From positions 199,626 through 263,625 of the forward strand of contig NZ_FNLO01000002.1 in the NCBI RefSeq assembly GCF_900095735.1: a stretch of 64,000 nucleotides of DNA, read 5' to 3'. Below, piece after piece: positions 20,054-28,145 of this stretch. Under the pieces are notes generated by a model. It saw only the letters and a program-made list of their open reading frames with translations. It did not search any database and had not been told where the DNA came from. The position numbers and the translations under genes were made by a program. The stretch comes from Chitinasiproducens palmae (lineage in GTDB: Bacteria; Pseudomonadota; Gammaproteobacteria; Burkholderiales; Burkholderiaceae). Numbering within the stretch: the first letter of the stretch is position 1; each line of letters begins with the position of its first letter.

Positions 20054-21256
20054 ATGGCTACCCTAGCGTCGGCTCCTGGCCAATCCGCATCCGTCGCAGC
20101 GCCGGTTCCGGTGCCGCAAGCGCCGCTCGACACATGTGCGGACCCGCTGGCCGAGGTCATCTCGGAAGTCGCTCGCCGCAAGGACGAATTCGACAGGCTG
20201 TCGCACATACCCGTCGATGTCATCGCAATGTTCAAGCGAGCGGGTATCTACCGCGCGGGCACGCCGCGGCGCTTCGGCGGCGACGCGCGCCCACCGGCCG
20301 AATTCCTGCGGATGGTGGAGAGAATCGCGGTGGCGGACGGCTCCGCCGCATGGGTCGCCAGCTTCGGCTCGGCCAATCAATATCTGGCCGCGTTGCCGCT
20401 GGCGACGCAGGCGCGAATCTACGCGACCGGACCGGACCAAGCCTTCGCGGGCGGTTTGTTCCCGGTGCAGAACGCGACCCCGACCCCGGGCGGCTTCCGC
20501 GTCAACGGCACGTGGAAGTTCGCCAGTGGCTGCAAAGGCGCGGATTGGCTGGGCGTAGGCATCGGCGCCGGCACGCCGGGCGAAGCGCCCGGCAAACCTC
20601 GCACTGCCGTGTTCCAGGCCCGCCAGGTTCAGATCGTCGAGAATTGGAATGTGGTCGGAATGCAGGGAACGGGCAGTCACGATTTGCGTGTCGAGGACCA
20701 GTTCGTCGCTGACGACTGGACCTTCGTGCGCGGCGGCCCGGCCACCGTGGATGAACCGCTCTACCGCTATCCAACCGTCGCCTACGCCGCCCAGGTACTT
20801 GCCGTGGTGAACCTCGGCCTGGCGCGAGCGGCACTCGACGTGGCCAACAGCATGTCCGGTGGCAGGAAGACGACCACCGGCGCCCCGCGCCTGGCCGATC
20901 GCGCCTACTACCGCATCGAGCTTGCCAAGGCCGAGGCGCAATTGCGCTCCGCCCGCGCCTTTTTTTACGATACGACCGAGACCGTCTGGCAATCGATCCT
21001 GCAGGGCGACGACGTGACGCCCGAACAGGTAAGCCTGCTGCGCCTGTCGGCCACGCAAATTGCTCGCGAGGGCGCCGACGTGGTGATGCGCGCGTATCGC
21101 CTTGGCGGCACGCTGGCAATTTATCGCAGTCACCCGCTTCAGCGACTGGTGCGCGATGCGATGGTCGTCACCCAGCATGCATTCCTCGCCGAGGGTAATT
21201 ACGATGGCGCAGGCGCCGTTTTCGTCGGCGTACCGCCAATCCCCGGCTATCTCTGA
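20054..21256 (+). CDS. iacA: Indole-3-acetate monooxygenase component, acyl-CoA-dehydrogenase-like flavoprotein
   Basis: This 400-residue protein has the acyl-CoA dehydrogenase fold used by two-component flavin monooxygenases. A helical N-terminal domain carries GTPRRFGG, the mid beta-domain has FRVNGTWKFASGCKGADW, and a C-terminal helical bundle ends MRAYRLGGTLAIYRSHPLQR. The arrangement is that of IacA, which starts indole-3-acetate breakdown with reduced flavin from IacG. AGAGG precedes the ATG. Genes resembling iacB and iacE follow immediately and an iacG-like reductase is 2.2 kb on, which supports the name. A DszC/HsaA-like oxygenase for another aromatic is the alternative. Confidence 0.75.
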   Translation: MATLASAPGQSASVAAPVPVPQAPLDTCADPLAEVISEVARRKDEFDRLSHIPVDVIAMFKRAGIYRAGTPRRFGGDARPPAEFLRMVERIAVADGSAAWVASFGSANQYLAALPLATQARIYATGPDQAFAGGLFPVQNATPTPGGFRVNGTWKFASGCKGADWLGVGIGAGTPGEAPGKPRTAVFQARQVQIVENWNVVGMQGTGSHDLRVEDQFVADDWTFVRGGPATVDEPLYRYPTVAYAAQVLAVVNLGLARAALDVANSMSGGRKTTTGAPRLADRAYYRIELAKAEAQLRSARAFFYDTTETVWQSILQGDDVTPEQVSLLRLSATQIAREGADVVMRAYRLGGTLAIYRSHPLQRLVRDAMVVTQHAFLAEGNYDGAGAVFVGVPPIPGYL

Positions 21257-21283
21257 ATCGCTACACGAATACGGAGTTTCACC

Positions 21284-21670
21284 ATGACCGACACACCATC
21301 CCTGCCGCTTCGCGTGCTGTTCTGCTGCGGCGTCAGCCAGAATTTTTTCGACCTGCCTCGCGAACAAATCGGCGAGGTCTGGCAAGCGTATGGAAAGATG
21401 TTGGCGGCCGTGGAGGCGATGGACGGCGTGCGTGTTCTCGGCATCATGGACGACGATCGGCTGGTGGTCGGTCAGGCCGATGGCGCGCCATGGACTTTCT
21501 ACATCATGGCGGACGTCGCCGACTTCGATACGGCTGTCGCGGTCTGCAATCTGTATCGCACGACGCCCGTTGGCGACTACAACCTCTGGCGCTACGGGAA
21601 GATCGAAGCGCGCGTGGGCCGCGCGCTGACCGTGCCGCCGGCAACGCCGCCGTCATCGAACGGTGCATGA
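21284..21670 (+). CDS. iacB: IacB-like small protein
   Basis: This 128-residue protein has no classical domain that I can name. It opens LRVLFCCGVSQNFFDLP, continues EIGEVWQAYGKMLAAVE, and contains WTFYIMADVADFDTAV and VGDYNLWRYGKIEARVG, which suggest a dimeric alpha/beta ferredoxin-like fold. It lies 27 bp after the flavin monooxygenase gene, the position of iacB in indole-3-acetate clusters. Its role in those clusters is not firmly established. Assignment rests on size, position and recalled resemblance, not on a catalytic motif. Confidence 0.65.
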   Translation: MTDTPSLPLRVLFCCGVSQNFFDLPREQIGEVWQAYGKMLAAVEAMDGVRVLGIMDDDRLVVGQADGAPWTFYIMADVADFDTAVAVCNLYRTTPVGDYNLWRYGKIEARVGRALTVPPATPPSSNGA

Positions 21671-21748
21671 GTACGACCGCGCGCGTTGCCGCCGTGAGGC
21701 GGTTGTCGCGGTTGTCGCCGTTGCCTTCCCCGAGATGAGTTATTTGCC

Positions 21749-22492
21749 ATGCCACAACGAGTCGTTTTGATCACCGGCGCCGCACGCGGACTGGGCGCCG
21801 TCATCGCGCGCCGCTTCCATGAAGCCGGCTATCGGGTCGCCTTGGCCGACATCGCCGTCGATGACGCGGCGGCACTCGCACGAACACTGAGTCCGGACGG
21901 CGGCACTGCATTTGCGCTCCGCTTGGACGTGACCTCGAAAGCCGATTTCGAGGCTGCAAGGGACGCCCTGATCGGGCGCTGGGGTGCCGTCGACGTACTG
22001 GTGAACAATGCCGGTGCGTCCAAGGTCGTGCCGTTGATGGAGATCACCGCCGAACAGTTCGACCAGGTCATCGACGTGAATCTGCGGAGCGTGCTCTTCG
22101 CATGCCAGGTGTTCGGCCAGCACTTCGCGTCGACCGGTGGCGGCCGCATCGTGAATATTGCGTCGCTGGCCGGCCAGAACGGCGGCTCGGCCACCGGTGC
22201 GCACTACGCCGCGGCGAAAGGAGGAACCATCACGCTGACCAAGGTGTTTGCGCGTGACCTTGCACAGCATGGCGTCACGGTCAATGCAATTTCACCGGGC
22301 CCGCTGGACCTGCCGATCGTGCACGAAAGCGTGCCGGCCGACAGGCTCGAGAAGGTCATAGCCGGCATCCCCGTCGGGCGACTGGGGTCGGCAAGCTACA
22401 TCGCCGATGTAGCGGTACTGCTCGCGTCCGCGCAGGCCTACTTTGCAAACGGCGCGTGCTGGGACGTGAACGGAGGACTCTTCATGCGCTGA
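21749..22492 (+). CDS. iacE: Short-chain dehydrogenase/reductase, IacE-like
   Basis: This 247-residue classical SDR has the cofactor motif TGAARGLG (residues 9-16), NNAGAS, a catalytic serine in NIASLAGQNG and YAAAK. The first Rossmann strand ends in ALADIAVDD, where an aspartate suggests NAD(H). The gene follows the iacB-like gene by 78 bp on the same strand and would oxidise or reduce an oxygenated indole intermediate, as proposed for IacE. A tandem repeat begins 20 bp after its stop, and the response-regulator gene converges on it. Confidence 0.75.
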   Translation: MPQRVVLITGAARGLGAVIARRFHEAGYRVALADIAVDDAAALARTLSPDGGTAFALRLDVTSKADFEAARDALIGRWGAVDVLVNNAGASKVVPLMEITAEQFDQVIDVNLRSVLFACQVFGQHFASTGGGRIVNIASLAGQNGGSATGAHYAAAKGGTITLTKVFARDLAQHGVTVNAISPGPLDLPIVHESVPADRLEKVIAGIPVGRLGSASYIADVAVLLASAQAYFANGACWDVNGGLFMR

Positions 22493-22511
22493 GGCATGCC
22501 TGCCGCGCCAC

Positions 22512-22589
22512 CACTAAGCGCGATCACTAAGCGCCATCACTAAGCGCGATCACCAAGCGCCATAACTAAGCGCCATAACTAAGCGCGGT
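22512..22589. repeat. Six tandem 13-bp units (CACTAAGCGCGAT-like)
   Basis: Six consecutive 13-mers, with variants at positions 1, 4 and 11-12, fill the gap between the converging iacE and response-regulator genes. The last unit runs through the TAG stop (22579-22581) and final codons of the response regulator. As 13 is not a multiple of 3, changes in copy number alter only sequence beyond the stop. Confidence 0.9.
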
Positions 22590-23226
22590 CAGCCGCGGGA
22601 TCCCAGACTTCGAGCACGTCGCGAACCAGCGTGGCGATCGACGCCACTTCGAACTTGCCCTTGATGCTGGCTCGATGGACGTCGACCGTCTTGACGCTGA
22701 TCGATAGGTCGGACGCAATCTGTTTGCTGCCCTTCCCTTCAATGATGCCGCGCAGGACGTCCTTCTCGCGCGCGGTGAGCAAAGCGACGCGCTGGCGCAG
22801 CGTGCGGTGGCGAAGTTGCTGCGCGTGACGCTGCGTGGCAAGACGCATGACTCGCTGCACGCGCTCCAGCATCTGCTGCGAATTGTAGGGCTTCTCGACG
22901 AAATCGACCGCACCCTGTTGAAGCGCCCGTACAGACATCGGAATATCACCGTGACCGCTTACGAAGATGATCGGCAACGTCGCCTGGCGGCGGTTCAGTT
23001 CAGCCTGGACATCGAAACCGCTCGCTTCCGGCATTCGCACGTCCAGCACGAGGCAGGCCGGCACGCCGTCGTCGAAGGCATCGAAGAAAGCCGCGGCGCT
23101 GGCGAAACCCGCGGAGTGAATGCCAACCGATTCCAGCAGCCAGGCGAGCGACGTGCGCATCCCTTTATCGTCGTCGACGATGTAGACCGTGGGCACCGGA
23201 ACCGTCATGGGCTTGGGACCGGGCAT
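22579..23226 (-). CDS. FixJ/NodW-type response regulator
   Basis: The product is 215 residues. The receiver domain (about 11-130) has the acidic pocket in VYIVDDD, phospho-acceptor D62 in LVLDVRMPE, and the conserved lysine in VEKPYNSQQ. A LuxR-type HTH (about 150-205, with LTAREKDVLRGIIEGKGSK and SVKTVDVHRASIK) completes it. I chose ATG 23226 because GAGG stands 7 bases before it; the frame is open further upstream. It is the probable partner of the FixL-like kinase at 18358-19833 and a candidate regulator of iacABE and iacG, from which it diverges. Confidence 0.85.
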   Translation of the reverse strand: MPGPKPMTVPVPTVYIVDDDKGMRTSLAWLLESVGIHSAGFASAAAFFDAFDDGVPACLVLDVRMPEASGFDVQAELNRRQATLPIIFVSGHGDIPMSVRALQQGAVDFVEKPYNSQQMLERVQRVMRLATQRHAQQLRHRTLRQRVALLTAREKDVLRGIIEGKGSKQIASDLSISVKTVDVHRASIKGKFEVASIATLVRDVLEVWDPAADRA

Positions 23227-23438
23227 TCGCATGCCTCGGTGCCGTTCTTCAGGGAAGCCGCGTGCACTGTAATCAAGGGCGCCGTCCGTTTTCATGAAAG
23301 CAATCATAACCAGCCATAAGTCGCTCGCGAAGACGCGGCAAGCGTCGCGCCATGCGCTCGTTGCGAGCCGGGCCAAGAAGCCATCGACGGCTGCGTTGCA
23401 CCGCAGCGGGTCCAAGCGATGTCCAAGGAGAAGCCGTT

Positions 23439-23981
23439 ATGTCGAAGCCTGAATTGTCCGCAGACGCTGGCGACGCCGCACGCATGCAGTTTCGCCAGGC
23501 GATGGCGCACCTGGGTGCCGCAGTCAACGTCATCACGACGGCGGGGCCGATGGGCCGCTGCGGCATCACGGCCAGCGCGGTGTGTTCGGTGACCGACTCG
23601 CCGCCCACGCTGCTGGTCTGCCTCAATCGCTCGAGCGCAATGCACGCGGTCTTCGACGGCAACCGAACCGTTTGCGTCAACGTCCTGCCCGCCAGTCTGG
23701 AAACCTTGGCTCGTCATTTCGCGGGCTTGACGGCCTTGTCGATGGACGAGCGCTTCGAACTGCCAGGCTGGGCGGAGGGCGGACACGGCGTGCCGGTTTT
23801 GCGCGACGCGTTGGCGAGCATTCAGGGAACGGTGGTCGAGTCCAAGGATGTCGGTTCGCATGCCGTCATGTTCGTCGAGGCGACCGAAATTCGGGTGCGC
23901 GGTGACGGCGACAGCCTGATCTACTTCGACCGCGCCTTCCATCGCGTGCCGCGCGCGGTGGCGGCGCAGCCGCACCGCTGA
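23439..23981 (+). CDS. iacG: NAD(P)H:flavin oxidoreductase, IacG-like
   Basis: This 180-residue flavin reductase-like (HpaC family) protein supplies reduced flavin to a two-component monooxygenase. Typical blocks are FRQAMAHLGAAVNVITTAG, GITASAVCSVTDSPPTLLVC for flavin binding, CVNVLPAS, and a histidine-containing end, YFDRAFHRV. AAGGAG precedes the ATG by 8 bases. It lies 2.2 kb from the IacA-like oxygenase, the likely partner. The gene diverges from the response regulator with about 210 bp between the two starts. Confidence 0.8.
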   Translation: MSKPELSADAGDAARMQFRQAMAHLGAAVNVITTAGPMGRCGITASAVCSVTDSPPTLLVCLNRSSAMHAVFDGNRTVCVNVLPASLETLARHFAGLTALSMDERFELPGWAEGGHGVPVLRDALASIQGTVVESKDVGSHAVMFVEATEIRVRGDGDSLIYFDRAFHRVPRAVAAQPHR

Positions 23982-24172
23982 TGCCCATCGCGGTGGCGCG
24001 GCCCTCTCGCCTGCTTGCGGCGGACGCTGTCCACGGCGGCGCCTTGATCGTCGGCCGTCGTTTCGCGGATGGTTCTTGCGCGGCCACGCCGACGCGGGCG
24101 TGAAGAACCCGCCCGCCGCTGCCGATCGGCGTCTCGATCCGGCTGACGGCGCTGCCTTGCCAACACGTTGTT

Positions 24173-24214
24173 CTCTTCGACGCAGTGCTTTATCTCTTCG
24201 ACGCAGTGCTTTAT
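24173..24214 (+). repeat. Perfect 21-bp tandem duplication in a 5' leader
   Basis: CTCTTCGACGCAGTGCTTTAT occurs twice head to tail (24173-24193 and 24194-24214) directly before the GGAG ribosome site of the binding-protein gene. The perfect copies imply a recent duplication. Confidence 0.9.
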
Positions 24215-24227
24215 GGAGCCTCTCAGC

Positions 24228-25382
24228 ATGCCTCGCCACACCCTTCGTTCCCTCACCGCGGCGCTGCTCGGTGCCGTCGCGTTCACCGCGCACGCGCAAG
24301 TGAAGGTCGGCGTCGATCTGTCGACGACCGGCCCGGCGGCGACCATCGGCATCAGCAGCAAGAATGCCTTTCTGATGTGGCCGAAGACGCTGGGTGGTCA
24401 ACCGGCCGAGTATATTTTCCTGGACGATGCCACCGACCCCGGCAATGCGGTGCGCAACATCCGCCGGCTGCTCTCCGAAGACAAGGTGGACGTGATCGTG
24501 GGGCCGACGATCACTCCGACGGCGCTCGCGGCGCTTGACGTCATCGCGGAAGCGAAGACACCGATGTTGGCGCTGGTCGGCGCCGGCTCGGTGGTCGAAC
24601 CGCAGACGGGATCGCGCACCTGGGCCTTCAAAATGGCGTCGTCCGATTCGGCGTTCGCCGACGTGACCACGCGGTACATGGCCGCGCACAACGTCAAGAC
24701 ACTGGCCTACATCGGTTTCGCGGACGGTTATGGCGAGAACTGGCTGAAGGAGCTGAGGAAGTTCGCCGAGCAGCGCAAGATCAAGCTCGTCGCAGTGGAG
24801 CGCTACAACCGTACCGATACCAGCGTCACCGGCCAGGTGCTGAAGCTGCTTGCCGCCAAGCCCGATGCGATTCTGATCGCCGGCGCGGGCACGCCGACGG
24901 TGCTGCCGCAGCGGACCATCGTCAATTACGGCTACAAGGGCCAGATCTATCAGACCGCCGGCATCGGTACGCCCGACTTCATCAAGCTCGGTGGCAAGGA
25001 CGTCGAGGGCACGCTGTTCCCGACCCAGCCAGTGCTGGTCGCCACGTCGCTGCCGGCGGACAACCCTGTACGCAAAACCGCGCTGGACTTCGTCACCGCG
25101 TACGAGCAACGCTACGGGGCCGGCACCGCCAACCAGTTCTCCGGCGATGCGGCTGGCGTCTACCCGCGTCTGAACGACGCGGTCGCGCGTGCGCTCAAGA
25201 CGGCGCAGCCGGGCACGCCTGCATTCCGGCAGGCGCTGCGTGACGCCCTCGAAAGCACGAAGGATCTGGTGATTCCGCAGGGCATCGTCAACACCAGTCC
25301 GACGGATCATATCGGCCTCGATCAACGGTCCGTGGTGATGGGCACGGTCAGGAACGGCAAGTTCCAGTACGTGAGTCAGTGA
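24228..25382 (+). CDS. Branched-chain-amino-acid-type ABC periplasmic binding protein
   Basis: The product is 384 residues with a signal peptide (about 1-22, cleavage after AHA) and a type I periplasmic binding fold. VKVGVDLSTTGPAATIGI starts the mature chain, NIRRLLSEDKVDVIVGPT contains the first-lobe contact region, and YIGFADGYGENWLKEL the second. GGAG lies 9 bases before ATG. The family includes LivJ and many aromatic-acid binding proteins. It is 246 bp after iacG on the same strand without local permease or ATPase genes, so it would need a partner elsewhere. An indolic or benzoate-like ligand is plausible by context. Confidence 0.85.
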   Translation: MPRHTLRSLTAALLGAVAFTAHAQVKVGVDLSTTGPAATIGISSKNAFLMWPKTLGGQPAEYIFLDDATDPGNAVRNIRRLLSEDKVDVIVGPTITPTALAALDVIAEAKTPMLALVGAGSVVEPQTGSRTWAFKMASSDSAFADVTTRYMAAHNVKTLAYIGFADGYGENWLKELRKFAEQRKIKLVAVERYNRTDTSVTGQVLKLLAAKPDAILIAGAGTPTVLPQRTIVNYGYKGQIYQTAGIGTPDFIKLGGKDVEGTLFPTQPVLVATSLPADNPVRKTALDFVTAYEQRYGAGTANQFSGDAAGVYPRLNDAVARALKTAQPGTPAFRQALRDALESTKDLVIPQGIVNTSPTDHIGLDQRSVVMGTVRNGKFQYVSQ

Positions 25383-25816
25383 CGACACGAGGTCATGCTG
25401 TCCGTCGCCGAGTCGTGCGCTCGCACCACAGGGCGACGGACAAAGCAGCGCCGTCGTCGCCCGATCGGGAGGCCGATGGCCTCGCGCCGCGGGATTGCCG
25501 GTGGCAGGTTAGCGGCTACCCGTCGACCGCTTACACGCAAGCACGCGCAAGCGGAGTCCGCATTGATTGCGCGCGGGCGCGGCCACGGTGAGGCCATCGG
25601 GCCGTCGAATACTCGCGGGCGCGAGCAGCAACGGACGATGCGCCGCGCCGCTCTGGAAGCGCCGATGCCGGCGCTGCGTGAGGCGGCGTGAGGCGGCGTG
25701 AACTGGCGAAAAGCGGCGAAAAGCGGCGCGTCAGGCTGTTCGAGATTTCCTTCGACCGCATCCGAGGAGTCGTGAAGACGCTGCGGCACGGCTCGCAAGA
25801 CGAATGTGCCGACGGA
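25383..25816. other. Gap with short GC-rich direct repeats
   Basis: No gene recognised between the converging ends of the binding-protein gene and catB. At about 25677-25730 there are back-to-back copies of GTGAGGCGGC and of GAAAAGCGGC, the same kind of slipped repeat seen in other gaps of this window. Confidence 0.6.
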
Positions 25817-26935
25817 CTATGCGCGTCGATAATGAGCGAGTTTGTCCTCGTCGATCTCCAGCCCCAGTCCCGGCCCTGCCGGTATGTGCAGATCGAAGTC
25901 GCTGTAGTGCGGCCGCTCGGCAACGATATCGTCCTTCAGCAACAGCGGACCAAACAGTTCCGTGCCCCACGACAGTTGCGGCAGCGCGCTGAAGCCGTGC
26001 GCCGATGCGATCGAGCCGATGCTGCCCTCCAACATCGTGCCGCCATAGAGCGCAATGCCGGCCGCATCCGCGACCGCGGCAGTTCGCACCATGCTGTAAA
26101 TACCGCCGGCTTTGGCGATCTTCAATGCAAGCACGTCCGCGCACGCGCCCCGCACGAGGTCGAGCGCGTCTTCCGGGCCGGCTACCGCCTCGTCCGCCAT
26201 GATGGGTACCGCGAAGCGGTCGGCGAGCCGGGCCAGCGCGGCGCGGTTCTCGCGAGGCGTGGGCTGTTCGATCAGGTCGACACCCGCCGCTTCCAGGGCC
26301 TGGATGCCGGCGACCGCGTCCAGCTCGCTCCATGCCTGATTGACGTCCACCGTCACCTTGGCTCGGTCCCCGAGGGCTGCCTTGATCTTCGACACATGGC
26401 TGACGTCGTCACGAACGCTGCGGCGTCCGATCTTCAGCTTGAACGTGTGATGGCGGCGCGCTTCCAGCAGCTGTTCGGCTTCGTCGATGTCGCGGGCCGT
26501 ATCGCCGCTTGCCAGCGTCCACAGCACCGGCAGCGTCTTGCGGACCGCTCCGCCCAGCAAGGTCGAGATGGGTACCCCGAGACGCTTGCCTTGTGCGTCG
26601 AGCAGCGCGGTTTCGATCGCGCACTTGGCGAAGCGGTTGCCTTTTGCAACCTTGTTGAGCCGCAGCATTACGGCGTTGATGTTGCTCGGGTCCTCTCCGA
26701 CGAGTGCTGGCGCGAGATAGGTGTCGATGGTGAGCTTGATGCCCTCCGGGCTTTCCTCGCCGTAGGACAGGCCACCGATCGTCGTCGCCTCGCCGATCCC
26801 TTCCAGGCCGTCGCTCGAACGGATGCGGACGATCACAAGGCTTTGCCGCTGCATCGTGGCCATCGCCAACTGATGGGCGCGGATGGTCGGAAGGTCGACC
26901 AGGACTGCTTCGACGGACGAGATTTGAAGACTCAT
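25817..26935 (-). CDS. catB: Muconate cycloisomerase
   Basis: This 372-residue enolase-superfamily enzyme lactonises cis,cis-muconate to muconolactone. The KxK base is in FKLKIGRR; metal ligands are the aspartate of VDVNQAW, the glutamate of LIEQPTP and the aspartate of MADEAV; the opposite base lysine is in LALKIAKAGG. The N-terminal block IRAHQLAMATMQRQSLVIVR is characteristic of CatB/TcbD. ATG at 26935 (MSLQISSVEAVLVDLPTIR) fits the family; the open frame continues upstream without homology. It lies 141 bp downstream of catR on the same strand. Confidence 0.9.
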   Translation of the reverse strand: MSLQISSVEAVLVDLPTIRAHQLAMATMQRQSLVIVRIRSSDGLEGIGEATTIGGLSYGEESPEGIKLTIDTYLAPALVGEDPSNINAVMLRLNKVAKGNRFAKCAIETALLDAQGKRLGVPISTLLGGAVRKTLPVLWTLASGDTARDIDEAEQLLEARRHHTFKLKIGRRSVRDDVSHVSKIKAALGDRAKVTVDVNQAWSELDAVAGIQALEAAGVDLIEQPTPRENRAALARLADRFAVPIMADEAVAGPEDALDLVRGACADVLALKIAKAGGIYSMVRTAAVADAAGIALYGGTMLEGSIGSIASAHGFSALPQLSWGTELFGPLLLKDDIVAERPHYSDFDLHIPAGPGLGLEIDEDKLAHYRRA

Positions 26936-27076
26936 TCTTGCACGCTTGGTGAACGACGTACCGGAGTATTGCGTGAGCGCGCGCCCCCTGTCCAAGACCA
27001 TCCCGGTCTCATGCGATACCTTTTTCGTATAGTCGCTCACCGGCCGCGTTGCGCGCGCCCTGCTGGCCGAGCGGCG

Positions 27077-27970
27077 CTATACGTCGTCGCGCTGGCTCAG
27101 TTCCTCGGCCAGATCGAGCAGGGCGCGAATCTCGCGCGTATCGTCCAACGCCCGCGTGCTCATGATGATCGGCGACACCAGCGTCGGATCGTCCAGCTCC
27201 TTGTAGCTGACGTCGTCGCGTTTCAATCCATGAACGCTGGTCGGTACCACGGCAACGCCTTCGCCGGCGGCCACGAGGCCGAGCGCGATCTGCAGCTCTC
27301 GAACCTCGTAGGTTTGCCGCGGTTCCAGCCCCCGGTCGCGGAAGGCGCCCAGCACCTGATCTGCGTAACTGGGACGCGGCGCGGCCGGAAAGATGATGAG
27401 CATCTCGTCGAGCAGGTCATGCAAGGTCAGCGGGCGCGATTCGAGCGACAGTGGATGCCCTGATGGCAGCGCCGCGATCATCCGTTCCTCGCGCAGGACG
27501 ATGCGCCGAATGCTCGCATCCTCGTGCCGGATGCGGCCGAACCCGGCATCGATCCTGCCGTGTTTGAGCGCGCGCAACTGGTCCATCGTCGACATCTCCT
27601 GGAGGCTGAGCTCGACGTTTTTGTTTTCGTTGCGGAAGCGCCGGATGATCTTAGGCAACATGCCGTACAGCGTCGAGCCCACGAAGCCGATCGAGAGGCT
27701 TCTTTCGATATTGCCGACGCGGCGCGTCATGGATTCGAGTTCGGTGCTTTGCAGCAGGAGCTGCACCGCATGCGAATAGAAGAACTTGCCTGTCTGGGTC
27801 AGCTTGAGCGGCCGCGAGTCGCGCTCGAACAACTGCACGCCCAGCGACTCCTCCAACTGTTGGATCTGACGGCTCAACGGCGGCTGCGCCATATGCAGCC
27901 GCTGTGCCGCCCGGGTGAAGTTGCGTTCCTCCGCCACGGCCACGAAGTAACGCAGGTGCCTGAGTTCCAT
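27077..27970 (-). CDS. catR: LysR-family regulator of the catechol branch
   Basis: This is a 297-residue CatR/BenM-type activator with an N-terminal HTH, MELRHLRYFVAVAEERNF followed by TRAAQRLHMAQPPLSRQIQ, which is the classic signature of regulators responding to cis,cis-muconate. The effector domain holds SIGFVGSTLYGMLP and VAVVPTSVHGL. It diverges from catA across 175 bp and precedes catB, so it probably activates both arms. The order catB-catR / catA differs from the common catR / catBCA arrangement, and no catC is adjacent. Confidence 0.85.
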   Translation of the reverse strand: MELRHLRYFVAVAEERNFTRAAQRLHMAQPPLSRQIQQLEESLGVQLFERDSRPLKLTQTGKFFYSHAVQLLLQSTELESMTRRVGNIERSLSIGFVGSTLYGMLPKIIRRFRNENKNVELSLQEMSTMDQLRALKHGRIDAGFGRIRHEDASIRRIVLREERMIAALPSGHPLSLESRPLTLHDLLDEMLIIFPAAPRPSYADQVLGAFRDRGLEPRQTYEVRELQIALGLVAAGEGVAVVPTSVHGLKRDDVSYKELDDPTLVSPIIMSTRALDDTREIRALLDLAEELSQRDDV

Positions 27971-28070
27971 TGACGATACCGCGTAGATATGGACCGATAC
28001 TCATTTGGTGTTGGACCGGGCGTTCCAGCCTCCTCTATCCTGCCAACATCCGCTGTTTGCCGGCTTGACT

Positions 28071-28099
28071 ATACCTTATAAGCATATGTCGGCCCTTAT
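28071..28099. promoter_or_regulatory. Candidate CatR binding region upstream of catA
   Basis: ATAC-N7-GCAT (28071-28085) is one base from the ATAC-N7-GTAT motif known for CatM/BenM. It overlaps the palindrome CTTATAAG (28075-28082), and CCTTAT recurs 20 bp on (28074 and 28094). The region lies 47-75 bp before the catA ATG between divergent genes, as expected for a LysR activation site. Function is inferred. Confidence 0.45.
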
Positions 28100-28145
28100 G
28101 GATCAGCGTTAACCCCCAAAAGAATACAGAGACGTAGGAGAAGAC

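Noticed and set aside
22512-22589. Possible CRISPR array
   Set aside because: Units are only 13 bp and directly adjacent, without spacers; no cas genes.
23304-25388. 694-codon open frame on the minus strand
   Set aside because: Antisense to iacG and the binding-protein gene, Arg/His/Asp-rich with no family signature; typical shadow frame in high-GC coding DNA.
25688-27463. 591-codon open frame on the plus strand
   Set aside because: Lies opposite catB and the start of catR; composition is that of a shadow frame.
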